Assembly (NCBI RefSeq): GCF_052078665.1
Contig: NZ_JBQJIK010000016.1
Location: forward strand, 1 to 64,000
Source of the DNA: Inquilinus sp052078665
Lineage (GTDB): Bacteria > Pseudomonadota > Alphaproteobacteria > DSM-16000 > Inquilinaceae
Reading direction: 5' to 3'
DNA: 64,000 nt
In this document: positions 15,976 to 24,410 of the stretch, in pieces
How positions within the stretch are numbered: the stretch's first letter is position 1
How the letters are laid out: the number at the start of each line of letters is the position of its first letter
Notes under the pieces: model-generated
Databases searched by the model: none
What the model was told of the DNA's origin: nothing
Seen by the model: the letters and a program-made list of their open reading frames with translations, nothing else
Made by a program: the position numbers and the translations under genes

Positions 15976-16482
15976 ATGCCGGCCATCTCAGCCGCAACCG
16001 AGCGACAGTTCCTCGCGACCGTCGCTCCCTGCATTCCGGATCTCCGGCGCTATGCCGTGAGCCTAACCCGCAACCGGGCGGATGCCGACGACCTGATCCA
16101 GGAGACCCTGCTGCGGGCCGCCCTGAAGCTCCATCTCTGGCGGCCCGGCAGCAACATCGTGGCCTGGCTGATCGTCATGATGCGCCGCCTCCACCTTTCG
16201 AAATTCGTCTCGGGCAAGCGCAACCAGACCGAGATGGTGCCAATCGAGGGCTGGGACCTGCCCGCCCCGGCCAACCAGACCGAGGTGATCGAGGTGCGCG
16301 AAGTGGAGGCACGCTGGCCCTCCCTGTCGCGCAGCCATCGCGAGGTGCTGCACCTGGTGGCGATCAACGGCGCCTCCTATGAAGAGGCGGCCGAGCGCCT
16401 GCATGTCCCGATCGGCACCATCCGCTCCCGCCTGGCGCGGGCGCGGAACGCCCTGCGCGGCGAAGACCGGGCGGTCCATTGA
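15976..16482 (+). CDS. ECF-family RNA polymerase sigma factor (EcfG-like)
   Basis: From ATG 15976 the product has 168 residues, the usual ECF length. Sigma region 2 has LRRYAVSLTRNRADADDLIQ followed by ETLLRA and LHLWRPGSNIVAWL. Region 4 has LSRSHREVLHLVAINGASYEE followed by VPIGTIRSRLARARNAL. The region-2 pattern resembles the EcfG general-stress group. EcfG is normally encoded beside nepR and phyR; neither is seen here, so this may be a secondary paralogue. An upstream in-frame ATG at 15853 would add 41 residues of no sigma character and is rejected. The gene converges on an OmpR-type regulator. Confidence 0.85.
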   Translation: MPAISAATERQFLATVAPCIPDLRRYAVSLTRNRADADDLIQETLLRAALKLHLWRPGSNIVAWLIVMMRRLHLSKFVSGKRNQTEMVPIEGWDLPAPANQTEVIEVREVEARWPSLSRSHREVLHLVAINGASYEEAAERLHVPIGTIRSRLARARNALRGEDRAVH

Positions 16483-16492
16483 GGCCGACCGG

Positions 16493-17299
16493 TCACAGCG
16501 CCTCGACCGGCAGGCTGAAGACATAGCCGACACCGCGCTCCGTCCGGATGATCTTCGGGGCGCTGGGATCGGTCTCCAGCTTGCGGCGTAGCCGCAGCAC
16601 CTGCACGTCGACGGTGCGGTCGAACACATCCTCGCGGATCCGCGTCGCCTGCAGCAGCTGCTCGCGCGACAGCGGCCGCTGCGGCGCCGCGACGAAGGCG
16701 ACGAGCAGCGCATACTCGGCCTTCGACAGCGGCACCACGGCCCCCTGGGAGTCGGTCAGCCGCCGCAGGCGCCGGTCGAGCTGCCAGCCGCCGAAGCGGC
16801 AGCGGCCACGCTCGGGGGCCCGCTGCGGCGCCGCCCGCGCGAGGTCCCGGCCGCGCAGGATCGCCCGGATCCGCGCCAGCAGCTCCCGCAGCCCGAATGG
16901 CTTGCTCAGACAGTCGTCGGCGCCGAGCTCCAGCCCGATGACGCGATCGATCTCCTCCTGGCCGCGACCGGTGCCGATGATCACCGGGATGGCCGATTTC
17001 GCCCGCATCTCGCGCAGCAGGGCGAGGCCGTCGCCCTCGCCGAGCTGCAGATCCAGGATCACCACGTCCAGCTCGCCCCTGGCGATGTGGCGGGCCATCT
17101 CCTGGCGCCCCGCGGCCGCGACCGCGCGCACGCCGTGGCTCTCGAGATAGTCGACGATCGTCTCCCGCGTCGCCGGGTCGTCGTCGGCAACCAGGACGCG
17201 GATCGCCCGGTTGCTGTTCGCGGTGCTCAGGTCCAGCCGTGTCGGCGTGCTGGACTCGGCCTGCGACCAGGAGGCGACGAGGTAGTCGGCCGGGGACAT
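16493..17299 (-). CDS. OmpR/PhoB-type response regulator
   Basis: A 268-residue protein from ATG 17299. A receiver domain (residues about 40-155) shows the acidic pair in VLVADDDPATR, the phosphoacceptor Asp in VVILDLQLGEGD and the Lys of LSKPFG. A winged-helix DNA-binding domain (about 175-265) ends with RTERGVGYVF, typical of OmpR-family proteins. About 37 residues precede the receiver domain and are less typical, so a downstream start is possible. No histidine kinase gene is adjacent, making it an orphan in this window. An inverted repeat about 100 bp upstream may be its operator. Confidence 0.85.
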   Translation of the reverse strand: MSPADYLVASWSQAESSTPTRLDLSTANSNRAIRVLVADDDPATRETIVDYLESHGVRAVAAAGRQEMARHIARGELDVVILDLQLGEGDGLALLREMRAKSAIPVIIGTGRGQEEIDRVIGLELGADDCLSKPFGLRELLARIRAILRGRDLARAAPQRAPERGRCRFGGWQLDRRLRRLTDSQGAVVPLSKAEYALLVAFVAAPQRPLSREQLLQATRIREDVFDRTVDVQVLRLRRKLETDPSAPKIIRTERGVGYVFSLPVEAL

Positions 17300-17399
17300 C
17301 CGATGTTGAAGCAAGGCTTCTGACTCCAGTTTCCGGCAGCGGTGGGTCCCGCCGCCTGTGCTGTGCCCGGACCATCGCATCCGGGCCGCGGAGCCGGAG

Positions 17400-17413
17400 G
17401 TGACCTGGGTCAC
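17400..17413. promoter_or_regulatory. Candidate operator: GTGACC-N2-GGTCAC
   Basis: A perfect 6-2-6 inverted repeat lies in the 231-bp leader of the response-regulator gene, about 100 bp before its start. Such dyads are typical binding sites for dimeric regulators. The cognate factor is unknown. Confidence 0.35.
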
Positions 17414-17530
17414 GCCGCGCCGGTGATCTCGCCCAGCTGCCGTGGCGGCCGGGCTCGGCGTCACCGTCCGCCTGGCGGTCATCCTGACGCAATCGGTCCG
17501 CAACGCCCTGCCGGGCCTCGCCACGGCGGC

Positions 17531-18307
17531 TTAGGCCAGCGACTGCAGGTCGCCGCAGATGCTGATCGCCTGGCCCGAGATGGTGCGGCCGCGCGGCGAG
17601 GCCAGCAGCAGGATCTGGTCGGCCAGCTGGCGCGGCTGGATCATCTCCCGGATCGAGGCCTGCGCCAGGGACTGGTCCAGCATCGCCTCCGGCGTGACGC
17701 CGCGCTGCGCCGCCTTGGCGGCGAAGACCCGGCGGATGCGGTCGCCCTCGACGATGCCGGGCTGGATCGCGTTGACCCGGATGCCGAGCGGCCCAAGCTC
17801 GATCGACAGCGATTTGGTCAAGCCGACCACCGCCCATTTCGAGGCGGCATAGGGCGTGCGCAGCGGAAAGCCCAGCCGGCCGGCCGAGGAGGACAGGTTG
17901 ACGATGCTGGCATTGTTGCTCTTGGCCAGATGCGGCACGGCCAGGCGGGTGCAGTTGAACTGACCGGTGATGTTGACCGCCAGCGTCCGGTCCCACTCCT
18001 CCGGATCGATCTGGTCGACCCGGCCGGTCGGGCCGGCGATGCCGACATTGTTGACCAGGCAGTCGAGCCCGCCCAGCGCCGCCAGCGCCTGGTCGAACAG
18101 CCGGGCGACAGACGCCCGATCGGACATGTCGGCCGGGGTCGTGCTGATGGCCGGGCTTTCCGCCGCCAGCGATTCGAGCCCCGCCCGGTCGACGTCGCAG
18201 ACATGCACCCGCGCCCCCTCCTCCACGAAGGCGCGGACGATCTCCCGCCCGATGCCGGACGCGCCGGCGGTGACCAGGACGCGCAGGCCCTTGATGCCGA
18301 GATCCAT
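17531..18307 (-). CDS. SDR-family oxidoreductase
   Basis: A 258-residue classical short-chain dehydrogenase. It has TAGASGIGRE (NAD(P) binding), CDVD as the acidic cofactor-selectivity site suggesting NAD, NNVGIAG, the catalytic Ser in NLSSSAG and YAASKWA (Tyr-x3-Lys). AAGGAGGAG just before ATG 18307 fixes the start and excludes an in-frame ATG ten codons earlier. It is divergent from the 3-hydroxyacyl-CoA dehydrogenase and BKACE genes, which suggests a shared pathway for a hydroxy acid. The substrate is unknown. Confidence 0.85.
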   Translation of the reverse strand: MDLGIKGLRVLVTAGASGIGREIVRAFVEEGARVHVCDVDRAGLESLAAESPAISTTPADMSDRASVARLFDQALAALGGLDCLVNNVGIAGPTGRVDQIDPEEWDRTLAVNITGQFNCTRLAVPHLAKSNNASIVNLSSSAGRLGFPLRTPYAASKWAVVGLTKSLSIELGPLGIRVNAIQPGIVEGDRIRRVFAAKAAQRGVTPEAMLDQSLAQASIREMIQPRQLADQILLLASPRGRTISGQAISICGDLQSLA

Positions 18308-18454
18308 GGCGTTCTCCTCCTTGCTCATTGCCAGCAACCCTATCCCGGAGGGCCATCACAACCAAGCCGGCCTGGGTTGCCGATCGCGGTCTGGACCCGG
18401 GGCCGACTTTGTCGGACCGTTGCCACAACGAATGTTCGGGAGAGGAAGCGCAGC

Positions 18455-19399
18455 ATGCCGACCGTCGCGATCATCGGCACCGGGCTGATCGGCCGGTCCT
18501 GGGCGATCGTCTTCGCCGCCGCCGGCTGGCAGGTGCGGCTGACCGATACCAGCGCCGCCGCCCTCGACGCTGCGCCGGGGCTGATCGCCGAAGGCCTGGC
18601 CGAGCTCGCCAGCCAAGGGCTGGTCGACGACCCGGCCGGCGCCGCGGCACGGGTCCGGGCCGCCGGATCCCTGGCCGATGCGGTGACCAGGGCAGAGCTG
18701 GTGCAGGAGAACCTGCCCGAGGATGTCGCGGTCAAGTGCGCGGTGTTCGCCGAGCTGGACCGGCTGGCGCCGCGCGACGCCATCCTCGCCTCCTCCACCT
18801 CGGCCATCGTCGCCTCGCGCTTCACCGAGAACCTGGCCGGACGCGACCGCTGCCTGGTCGCCCATCCGGTCAACCCGCCGCATCTGGTGCCGGTGGTCGA
18901 GCTGTGCGGCGCGCCCTGGACTTCCCCCGAGACGATCGAGCGCGCACGACGGATCTATCGCGCCGTGGGACAGGAGCCAGTCACGGTCCACCGCGAGGTC
19001 GACGGCTTCGTGCTGAACCGGCTGCAGGGCGCGCTGCTGGCCGAGGCCTTCCGGCTGGTCGGCGACGGCGTGATCAGCCCGCAGGACCTGGACAAGACCA
19101 TCAAGGATGGGCTCGGCCTGCGCTGGTCGTTCCTCGGCCCCTTCGGCACCATCGAACTGAACGCGCCGGGCGGCATCCCCGACTACTGCGCCCGCTACAC
19201 CGGATTCTACCGACGCCTCGCCGCCGACCCCGCCAAGCCGGAGGTATGGGACGGCCCCACCGTCGCCCGCCTGCTGGCCGGCTGGGGCGAGACCCCGGAC
19301 GCCGGCCGGCTGGCCGCCCGCAGCGCCTGGCGCGACCGTCGCCTCGCGGCGCTGAAGGCCCACAAGGCGGCGCAGACCGAAGACCCGACCGTTTCCTGA
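18455..19399 (+). CDS. 3-hydroxyacyl-CoA dehydrogenase family protein, carnitine dehydrogenase-like
   Basis: A 314-residue NAD-dependent enzyme. It has a Rossmann start (VAIIGTGLIGRSWAIVFA), an SSTSAIVASRF segment, the catalytic His in AHPVNPPHLVPVVE and the C-terminal domain with GFVLNRLQGALL. The size and the AHPVNPPHLvPvVE pattern fit the lambda-crystallin, L-gulonate and L-carnitine 3-dehydrogenase group better than fatty-acid oxidation enzymes. Seventeen bases downstream begins a BKACE gene. Carnitine dehydrogenase followed by a BKACE that cleaves dehydrocarnitine is a known pathway, so carnitine or a related 3-hydroxy acid is a plausible substrate. The thioesterase found in some carnitine operons is not seen. 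Confidence 0.8.
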   Translation: MPTVAIIGTGLIGRSWAIVFAAAGWQVRLTDTSAAALDAAPGLIAEGLAELASQGLVDDPAGAAARVRAAGSLADAVTRAELVQENLPEDVAVKCAVFAELDRLAPRDAILASSTSAIVASRFTENLAGRDRCLVAHPVNPPHLVPVVELCGAPWTSPETIERARRIYRAVGQEPVTVHREVDGFVLNRLQGALLAEAFRLVGDGVISPQDLDKTIKDGLGLRWSFLGPFGTIELNAPGGIPDYCARYTGFYRRLAADPAKPEVWDGPTVARLLAGWGETPDAGRLAARSAWRDRRLAALKAHKAAQTEDPTVS

Positions 19400-19416
19400 G
19401 CCGAAGGACAGACCAG

Positions 19417-20349
19417 ATGGCCAAGAGCCGCAAGATCATCATCACCTGCGCCGTCACCGGGGCGATCCACACCCCGTCGATGTCGCCCCACCTGCCGGTG
19501 ACCGCCGCCGAGATCGCCGAGGCGGCGATCGGCGCGGCCGAGGCCGGGGCCGCCATCGTCCATCTGCACGCCCGCGACCCGGAGACCGGCAAGCCCGACC
19601 AGACGCCGCAGGCCTTCGAGCCGTTCCTCAAGGTGATCAAGCAGCGCTCGAACTGCGTCGTCAACCTGACCACCGGCGGCGCCCCCTGGATGCGGGTCGA
19701 GGAACGCATCCTGCCGGCCCAGACCTTCAAGCCGGAGGTCGCGTCGCTGAACATGGGGTCGATGAATTTCGGCCTGTTCCCGATGCTCAACCGGTTCAAG
19801 GAGTTCAGGCATTCATGGGAGCCGGAGGCGCTGGAGGCCTCGCGCGACCTGGTGTTCCGCAACAGCTTCAAGGACATCGAGTTCGTGCTGCAGACGCTGA
19901 GCGACGACGACATCCGCTTCGAGTTCGAGTGCTACGACACCTCGCATCTCTACAACCTGCACCACTTCCTGGAGCACGGCCTGGTCAAGCCGCCGCTGTT
20001 CGTCCAGACCGTGTTCGGCATCCTCGGCGGCATCGGCCCGCATCCGGAGGATGTGGCGCATATGAAGCGCACCGCCGACCGGCTGTTCGGCGACCAGTAC
20101 GAATGGTCGGTGCTGGGCGCCGGGCGCAACCAGCTGCCGATCGCGGCGATGGCGGCGGCGATGGGCGGCAATGTCCGGGTCGGGCTCGAGGATTCGCTCT
20201 GGGCCGGCCCCGGCAAGCTGGCGGAATCGAACGCCCAGCAGGTCCGCCTCGCCCGCCAGATCATCGAGGGGCTGGGATTGGAGATCGCCTCACCGGACGA
20301 GGCGCGCGAGATCCTGGAGCTGAAGGGCGGCGACCGCGTGGCTTTCTGA
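19417..20349 (+). CDS. Beta-keto acid cleavage enzyme (BKACE, DUF849 family)
   Basis: A 310-residue TIM-barrel protein of the 3-keto-5-aminohexanoate cleavage family. Hallmarks are the N-terminal IIITCAVTGAIHTPSMSPHL, the zinc-binding HLHARD, the TTGGAPW segment and the GLEDSLW motif near the C-terminus. These Zn enzymes condense a beta-keto acid with acetyl-CoA to give acetoacetate and a new CoA thioester. The gene follows a carnitine-dehydrogenase-like gene, suggesting cleavage of dehydrocarnitine or a similar keto acid. A 12-bp-stem hairpin closes the operon. Confidence 0.85.
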   Translation: MAKSRKIIITCAVTGAIHTPSMSPHLPVTAAEIAEAAIGAAEAGAAIVHLHARDPETGKPDQTPQAFEPFLKVIKQRSNCVVNLTTGGAPWMRVEERILPAQTFKPEVASLNMGSMNFGLFPMLNRFKEFRHSWEPEALEASRDLVFRNSFKDIEFVLQTLSDDDIRFEFECYDTSHLYNLHHFLEHGLVKPPLFVQTVFGILGGIGPHPEDVAHMKRTADRLFGDQYEWSVLGAGRNQLPIAAMAAAMGGNVRVGLEDSLWAGPGKLAESNAQQVRLARQIIEGLGLEIASPDEAREILELKGGDRVAF

Positions 20350-20366
20350 CACGATCGGACGACACA

Positions 20367-20400
20367 GGCCCGGGCTGTTACGGCAGTCACAGCCCGGGCC
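20367..20400 (+). terminator. Stem-loop after the BKACE operon
   Basis: A perfect 12-bp inverted repeat, ggcccgggctgt / acagcccgggcc, with a 10-nt loop, begins 17 bp after the BKACE stop. There is no T-tract. Confidence 0.6.
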
Positions 20401-20975
20401 GGCGGCTCGTGCTTCCATAGGGACATGGACACGGCCCTTCAGATCCCGATTCCGAAGCCCGACCGGGCCGCTTCGCTGCGAGCCGAAGCGCGACGGTCAT
20501 CGCTGTGGCCGGAATCCCACGACGCTCGACAATGTGGCAGCCCTGCCCTCGTTTCGCCGGCTTCATCCGATATTGATGGAGGATCGGCCCGAGCTCCGTG
20601 TTACCCTTCTAGTGAAGACCATGTCTTCAATCGGAGCTCATCACCAATCTCGCAATGTAACGGTCATTTTGTTTCTGAGATGCAGATCATTAGAAGCGGC
20701 ATGATTGTCGATGTGAAGGGGCGAGGGGCGATTTCTTCTACCGCTTCGGTGCGTCACGATGCTGGACGATTTTCGGCCGATCTCCGGGGGCTGTCCCACC
20801 GAGTCTGCCGCCTCCTCGCCGACACTCGTGCGGAACGGGTGTCGTGATGGGCGCGCAAACCCGCACAAAATCTGGTGTTTCAATTCGGTGTACGACCGAC
20901 ATCGCGTCTATGCGTATGATCGAGGCAAGCATCCCGAAGGGGAGCGCAAGAAGCGGTAGGGATCGGACAGGTTCA
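20401..20975. other. 575-bp intergenic region without a supported gene
   Basis: No frame here has convincing protein character; the longest open stretches are short and low in recognisable pattern. It contains a nested dyad: TGAAGAC-CAT-GTCTTCA at 20613-20629, inside a wider GAGCTCCG (20591-20598) / CGGAGCTC (20632-20639) inverted repeat. This could be an operator or a small structured RNA. It forms the leader of the ABC transporter gene. Confidence 0.45.
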
Positions 20976-22829
20976 ATGGCACAGGCGCCCGAGGCGTCGC
21001 AAACGGCTGCTGGTCAAGAGCACTCGATCGTCAGCCAGACTCTCCTCTCTCAGCTCCTGACCCTGTTCCGGACGCTGCGGGCGTCGCCCGACTGGAAGCG
21101 CATCCTCGGTCTCATTGCCGGCGTCGTCGTCGTCATCGCCCTGACCGCGGGGGCGCAGATCCGGCTGAATGCCTGGAACCAGCCCTTCTATGACGCGCTG
21201 GCGCAGAAGAGCCTGAGCGGATTCCTGCACCAGCTGGTGGTCTTCGTCTTCATCGCCGGCGTGCTGCTGACGCTCAATGTCGCCCAGGCCTGGCTCAACC
21301 AGTCGCTCAAGGTGCGGCTGCGGGCCGGGCTGACCCGCGACCTGTTCGGCGAGTGGCTGAAGCCGAAGCGCGCCTTCCGCCTGGCCGGTGCCGGCGAGAT
21401 CGGCGAGAACCCGGACCAGCGCATCCATGAGGACGCGCGCCACCTGACCGAGCTGTCGACCGATCTCGGCATCGGCCTGCTGCAATCGACCCTGCTGCTG
21501 ATCAGCTTCGTCGGCGTGCTGTGGATCCTGTCCCAGGGCATCGCCCTCAAGATCGACGGCATGCCGATCTCGATCCCCGGCTACATGGTCTGGTGCGCCC
21601 TGCTCTACGCCGCCGCCGCCTCCTGGGTGAGCTTTCGCGTCGGCCGGCCGCTGATCAACATCAACGCCGAGCGCTATGCCCGCGAGGCTGACCTGCGCGC
21701 GGCCCTGGTCCGGGTCAACGAGCATGTCGACGGCATCACCCTCGACAGCGGCGAGGCGGACGAGCGCCGGCGCCTGGACGGCGATCTCGACCGGATCATC
21801 GCGGTGATGCTGCGCTATGTCCGCGCCGTCACCAACTTGACCTGGATCACCGCCGGCTATGGCTGGTTCACCATCGTCGCGCCGATCCTGGTCGCCTCGC
21901 CCGGCTATTTCGGCGGCGACCTGACCTTCGGCGAGCTGATGGTGGCGGTCGGCGCCTTCGTGCAGGTGCAGCAGGCGCTGCGGTGGTTCGTCGACAACTT
22001 CAGCAACCTGGCCGACTGGCGGGCGACGCTGCTGCGCGTGATGAGCTTCCGCGAGACCCTGGTGACGCTCGAGAACCTGAACGGCGAGCCGCGCAAGATC
22101 GAGATCGCCGAAGGCGCCGGCGACACGCTGGGCTTCGAGAAGCTGGGCGTGCTGTCGGCCGGCGGCCTGGCGGTGCTGGACGACGAGCAGGTCGAGATCC
22201 GGCCGGGCGAGCACGTCCTGATCGTCGGCCGCACCGGCGGCGGCAAGAGCACGCTGTTCCGCGCCTTCGCCGGGCTGTGGCCCTGGGGCACCGGCCGCAT
22301 CCTGATGCCGCCCCAGGCCCGCACCATGTTCCTGCCGCAGCGGCCCTACCTGCCGCCCGGCAGCCTGCGCGCCGCCCTGACCTACCCGCTGGATTCGGCC
22401 AGCTTCACCGATGATGAGATCTGCGCCACGCTGCGCCGCACCGAGATGGGGCACCACGAGATCTCGCTCGACCAGGTCAGGAACTGGGACAAGGAGCTGA
22501 CCAGCGACGAGCTGCAGACCCTGACCTTCGCCCGGCTGCTGCTGCACAAGCCGCAATGGGTGTTCATCGACGAGATGGTCGACTCCCTGGACGAGGAGCG
22601 GCGGAAGACCGCGATGTCGATCTTCGAGCACGAGCTGCCGGAGACGGCGGTGATCACCATCGCCCGACGTGAGGTCAAGAACGGCTTCTACACCCGCGTC
22701 CTGAAGCTGCACCTGACCGACGAGGTCACCGGCGAGCGCCGGATCCCGATCGGCCGGCCGCCGCGGCGGGCCATCCCCTCCTCCGCCGGCTTCGCCCCCC
22801 TGCTCCACCACCGAGACCCGATGGAATGA
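20976..22829 (+). CDS. ABC transporter, fused permease/ATPase of the YddA/ABCD type, degenerate ATPase motifs
   Basis: A 617-residue protein. The membrane half (about residues 40-340) has the NQPFYDALAQKSL and ENPDQRIHEDARHLTELS motifs of the ABC_membrane_2/SbmA-YddA group. The ATPase half has an intact Walker A (VGRTGGGKSTL), the Q-loop in MFLPQRPYLPPGSL and an acidic Walker B in WVFIDEMVDSLDEE. The signature is TSDELQ instead of LSxGEQ, and the switch His is replaced in VITIARREV. Such proteins are half-size exporters that act as dimers. ATP turnover may be weak or atypical if the deviations are real. The gene overlaps the next (glycoside hydrolase) by 4 bp. ATG 20976 was chosen because upstream in-frame residues look non-coding. 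Confidence 0.82.
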   Translation: MAQAPEASQTAAGQEHSIVSQTLLSQLLTLFRTLRASPDWKRILGLIAGVVVVIALTAGAQIRLNAWNQPFYDALAQKSLSGFLHQLVVFVFIAGVLLTLNVAQAWLNQSLKVRLRAGLTRDLFGEWLKPKRAFRLAGAGEIGENPDQRIHEDARHLTELSTDLGIGLLQSTLLLISFVGVLWILSQGIALKIDGMPISIPGYMVWCALLYAAAASWVSFRVGRPLININAERYAREADLRAALVRVNEHVDGITLDSGEADERRRLDGDLDRIIAVMLRYVRAVTNLTWITAGYGWFTIVAPILVASPGYFGGDLTFGELMVAVGAFVQVQQALRWFVDNFSNLADWRATLLRVMSFRETLVTLENLNGEPRKIEIAEGAGDTLGFEKLGVLSAGGLAVLDDEQVEIRPGEHVLIVGRTGGGKSTLFRAFAGLWPWGTGRILMPPQARTMFLPQRPYLPPGSLRAALTYPLDSASFTDDEICATLRRTEMGHHEISLDQVRNWDKELTSDELQTLTFARLLLHKPQWVFIDEMVDSLDEERRKTAMSIFEHELPETAVITIARREVKNGFYTRVLKLHLTDEVTGERRIPIGRPPRRAIPSSAGFAPLLHHRDPME

Positions 22830-24118
22830 CCAAACGACCGGCACCGGCCCGCCGCGCTTCCAAGAAGGGCGCCGCGGCGCTGTCGGACGACGCCCTGCTC
22901 GACCTCGTGCAGCGCCAGACCTTCCAGTTCTTCTGGGAGGCGGCGCATCCGGTCAGCGGCATGATCCCCGACCGTACCGACCGCGCCGGCAAGGCGCCGA
23001 ACGACTGGGTCACGACCGGCGGCTCCGGCTTCGGCATCATGGCCATCATCGTCGCGGCAGAACGCGGCTGGATCGCGCGCGCGGCCGCGGTCGAGAGGCT
23101 CATGACCATCGTCCGCCACCTGGAGCACACCACCTCGCATCACGGCGTGTTTCCGCATTTCCTCGACGGCCGCACCGGCGCCACGGTGTCGTTCAGCCGC
23201 AAGGATGACGGCGGCGACCTGGTCGAGACCGCCTTCCTGTTCCAGGGCCTGCTGACCGCCCGCCGCTATTTCGACCGCGACGCCGCCGACGAGACCGAGC
23301 TGCGCAACCATATCGGCTGGCTGTGGAACGAGACCGAGTGGAGCTGGTACACGCGCGGCGGGCTGAACGTGCTGTTCTGGCACTGGGGCGCCAACAACGG
23401 CTGGGGCATGGGCCACGAGATCCGCGGCTGGAACGAGTGCCTGATCGCCTATGTCATCGCCGCGGCCTCGCCGCGCTACGCCATCGACGCCGAGGTCTAT
23501 CATCGCGGCTGGGCCGTCGGCCGGTACTTCCTCAGCCAGCGCCGCTACTACGACATCGAGTTGCCGCTAGGCATGCCTTATGGCGGGCCGCTGTTCTTCA
23601 GCCACTACTCCTTCCTCGGCCTCGACCCGCGCGGGCTGAAGGACCAGTACGCCGACTACTGGGAGCAGAACCGCCGACACACGCTGATCAACCACGAGCA
23701 CTGTGTCCGCAACCCGAACGGCTTCAAGGGCTACGGGCCGGATTGCTGGGGCCTGACCGCCAGCGATACCCCGGGCGGCTATTCGGCGCATGCCCCGGAC
23801 AACGACCTCGGCGTCATCACCCCGACCGCGGCCCTGTCGGCCATGCCCTACGCGCCCGAGCAGTCGATGCGGGCGCTGCGGCATTTCTACGAGAAGCTCG
23901 GCGACCGGATCTGGGACAGATACGGCTTCGTCGACGCCTTCTCCGAGCAGGCGAATTGGGTGGCCGACACCTATCTGGCGATCGACCAGGGCCCGATCGT
24001 GGTGATGATCGAGAATTTCCGCAGCGGGCTGTTGTGGCGGCTGTTCATGGGCGATCCGGACGTCCAGCGCGGCCTGCGCAACCTCGGTTTCCAGAGTCCG
24101 CATCTGGACAAGCGGTGA
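22826..24118 (+). CDS. Glucoamylase-family protein (GH144-like)
   Basis: A 430-residue protein of the bacterial glycoamylase family (Pfam Glycoamylase, related to GH144 endo-beta-1,2-glucanases). Typical features are LVQRQTFQFFWEAAHPVSGM near the start, TTGGSGFGIMAI, the VETAFLFQGLL helix, NNGWGMGHEIRGWNE and the C-terminal IDQGPIVVMIENFRSGLLW. No signal peptide is seen, so it is likely cytoplasmic. It starts inside the ABC transporter stop codon (ATGA overlap) and is followed by a coiled-coil peptide and a GH15 enzyme, so this appears to be a glucan-processing operon. The exact linkage it cleaves cannot be read from sequence. Confidence 0.82.
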   Translation: MTKRPAPARRASKKGAAALSDDALLDLVQRQTFQFFWEAAHPVSGMIPDRTDRAGKAPNDWVTTGGSGFGIMAIIVAAERGWIARAAAVERLMTIVRHLEHTTSHHGVFPHFLDGRTGATVSFSRKDDGGDLVETAFLFQGLLTARRYFDRDAADETELRNHIGWLWNETEWSWYTRGGLNVLFWHWGANNGWGMGHEIRGWNECLIAYVIAAASPRYAIDAEVYHRGWAVGRYFLSQRRYYDIELPLGMPYGGPLFFSHYSFLGLDPRGLKDQYADYWEQNRRHTLINHEHCVRNPNGFKGYGPDCWGLTASDTPGGYSAHAPDNDLGVITPTAALSAMPYAPEQSMRALRHFYEKLGDRIWDRYGFVDAFSEQANWVADTYLAIDQGPIVVMIENFRSGLLWRLFMGDPDVQRGLRNLGFQSPHLDKR

Positions 24119-24185
24119 TGGGCGGCGGGCAGTCTCTCCCTGCCGTCGTCGCCCTGCTTTCGGAATTTCTGCTACACTGATCGCC

Positions 24186-24410
24186 ATGAACGAGAAGACC
24201 GAAAACCTCGTCCTCGAACACCTCCGGCATCTCCGCGCCGGCATGGACCGCGTGGTTGATCGCCTGGACGACCTGACCGCCCGTGTCGGGCGGCTCGAGG
24301 TCAACACCGCGCGTGTCGAAGTCGTTCTGGCCGAGCATTCCGTTCGCTTCGACAAGATCGAGAAACGGCTCGACCGGATCGAGACCCGGCTCGGCCTGAT
24401 CGAGGCTTGA
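24186..24410 (+). CDS. Short coiled-coil protein
   Basis: A 74-residue, highly charged peptide with continuous heptads (for example VDRLDDLTARVGRLEVNTAR, then IEKRLDRIETRLGLIE). It predicts a single long coiled coil and is probably oligomeric and cytoplasmic. Its stop overlaps the TTG start of the GH15 gene (TTGA), so the two are translationally coupled. Comparable small RLD/IE-repeat proteins occur widely in alphaproteobacteria without assigned function. Confidence 0.7.
   Translation: MNEKTENLVLEHLRHLRAGMDRVVDRLDDLTARVGRLEVNTARVEVVLAEHSVRFDKIEKRLDRIETRLGLIEA

Noticed and set aside
20425..20847. A 140-codon open frame upstream of the ABC transporter
   Set aside because: Atypical codon use, no recognisable domain, and no good ribosome-binding site.
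20844..20975. N-terminal extension of the ABC transporter
   Set aside because: The extra 44 residues show no family similarity; ATG 20976 leads directly into the conserved membrane domain.
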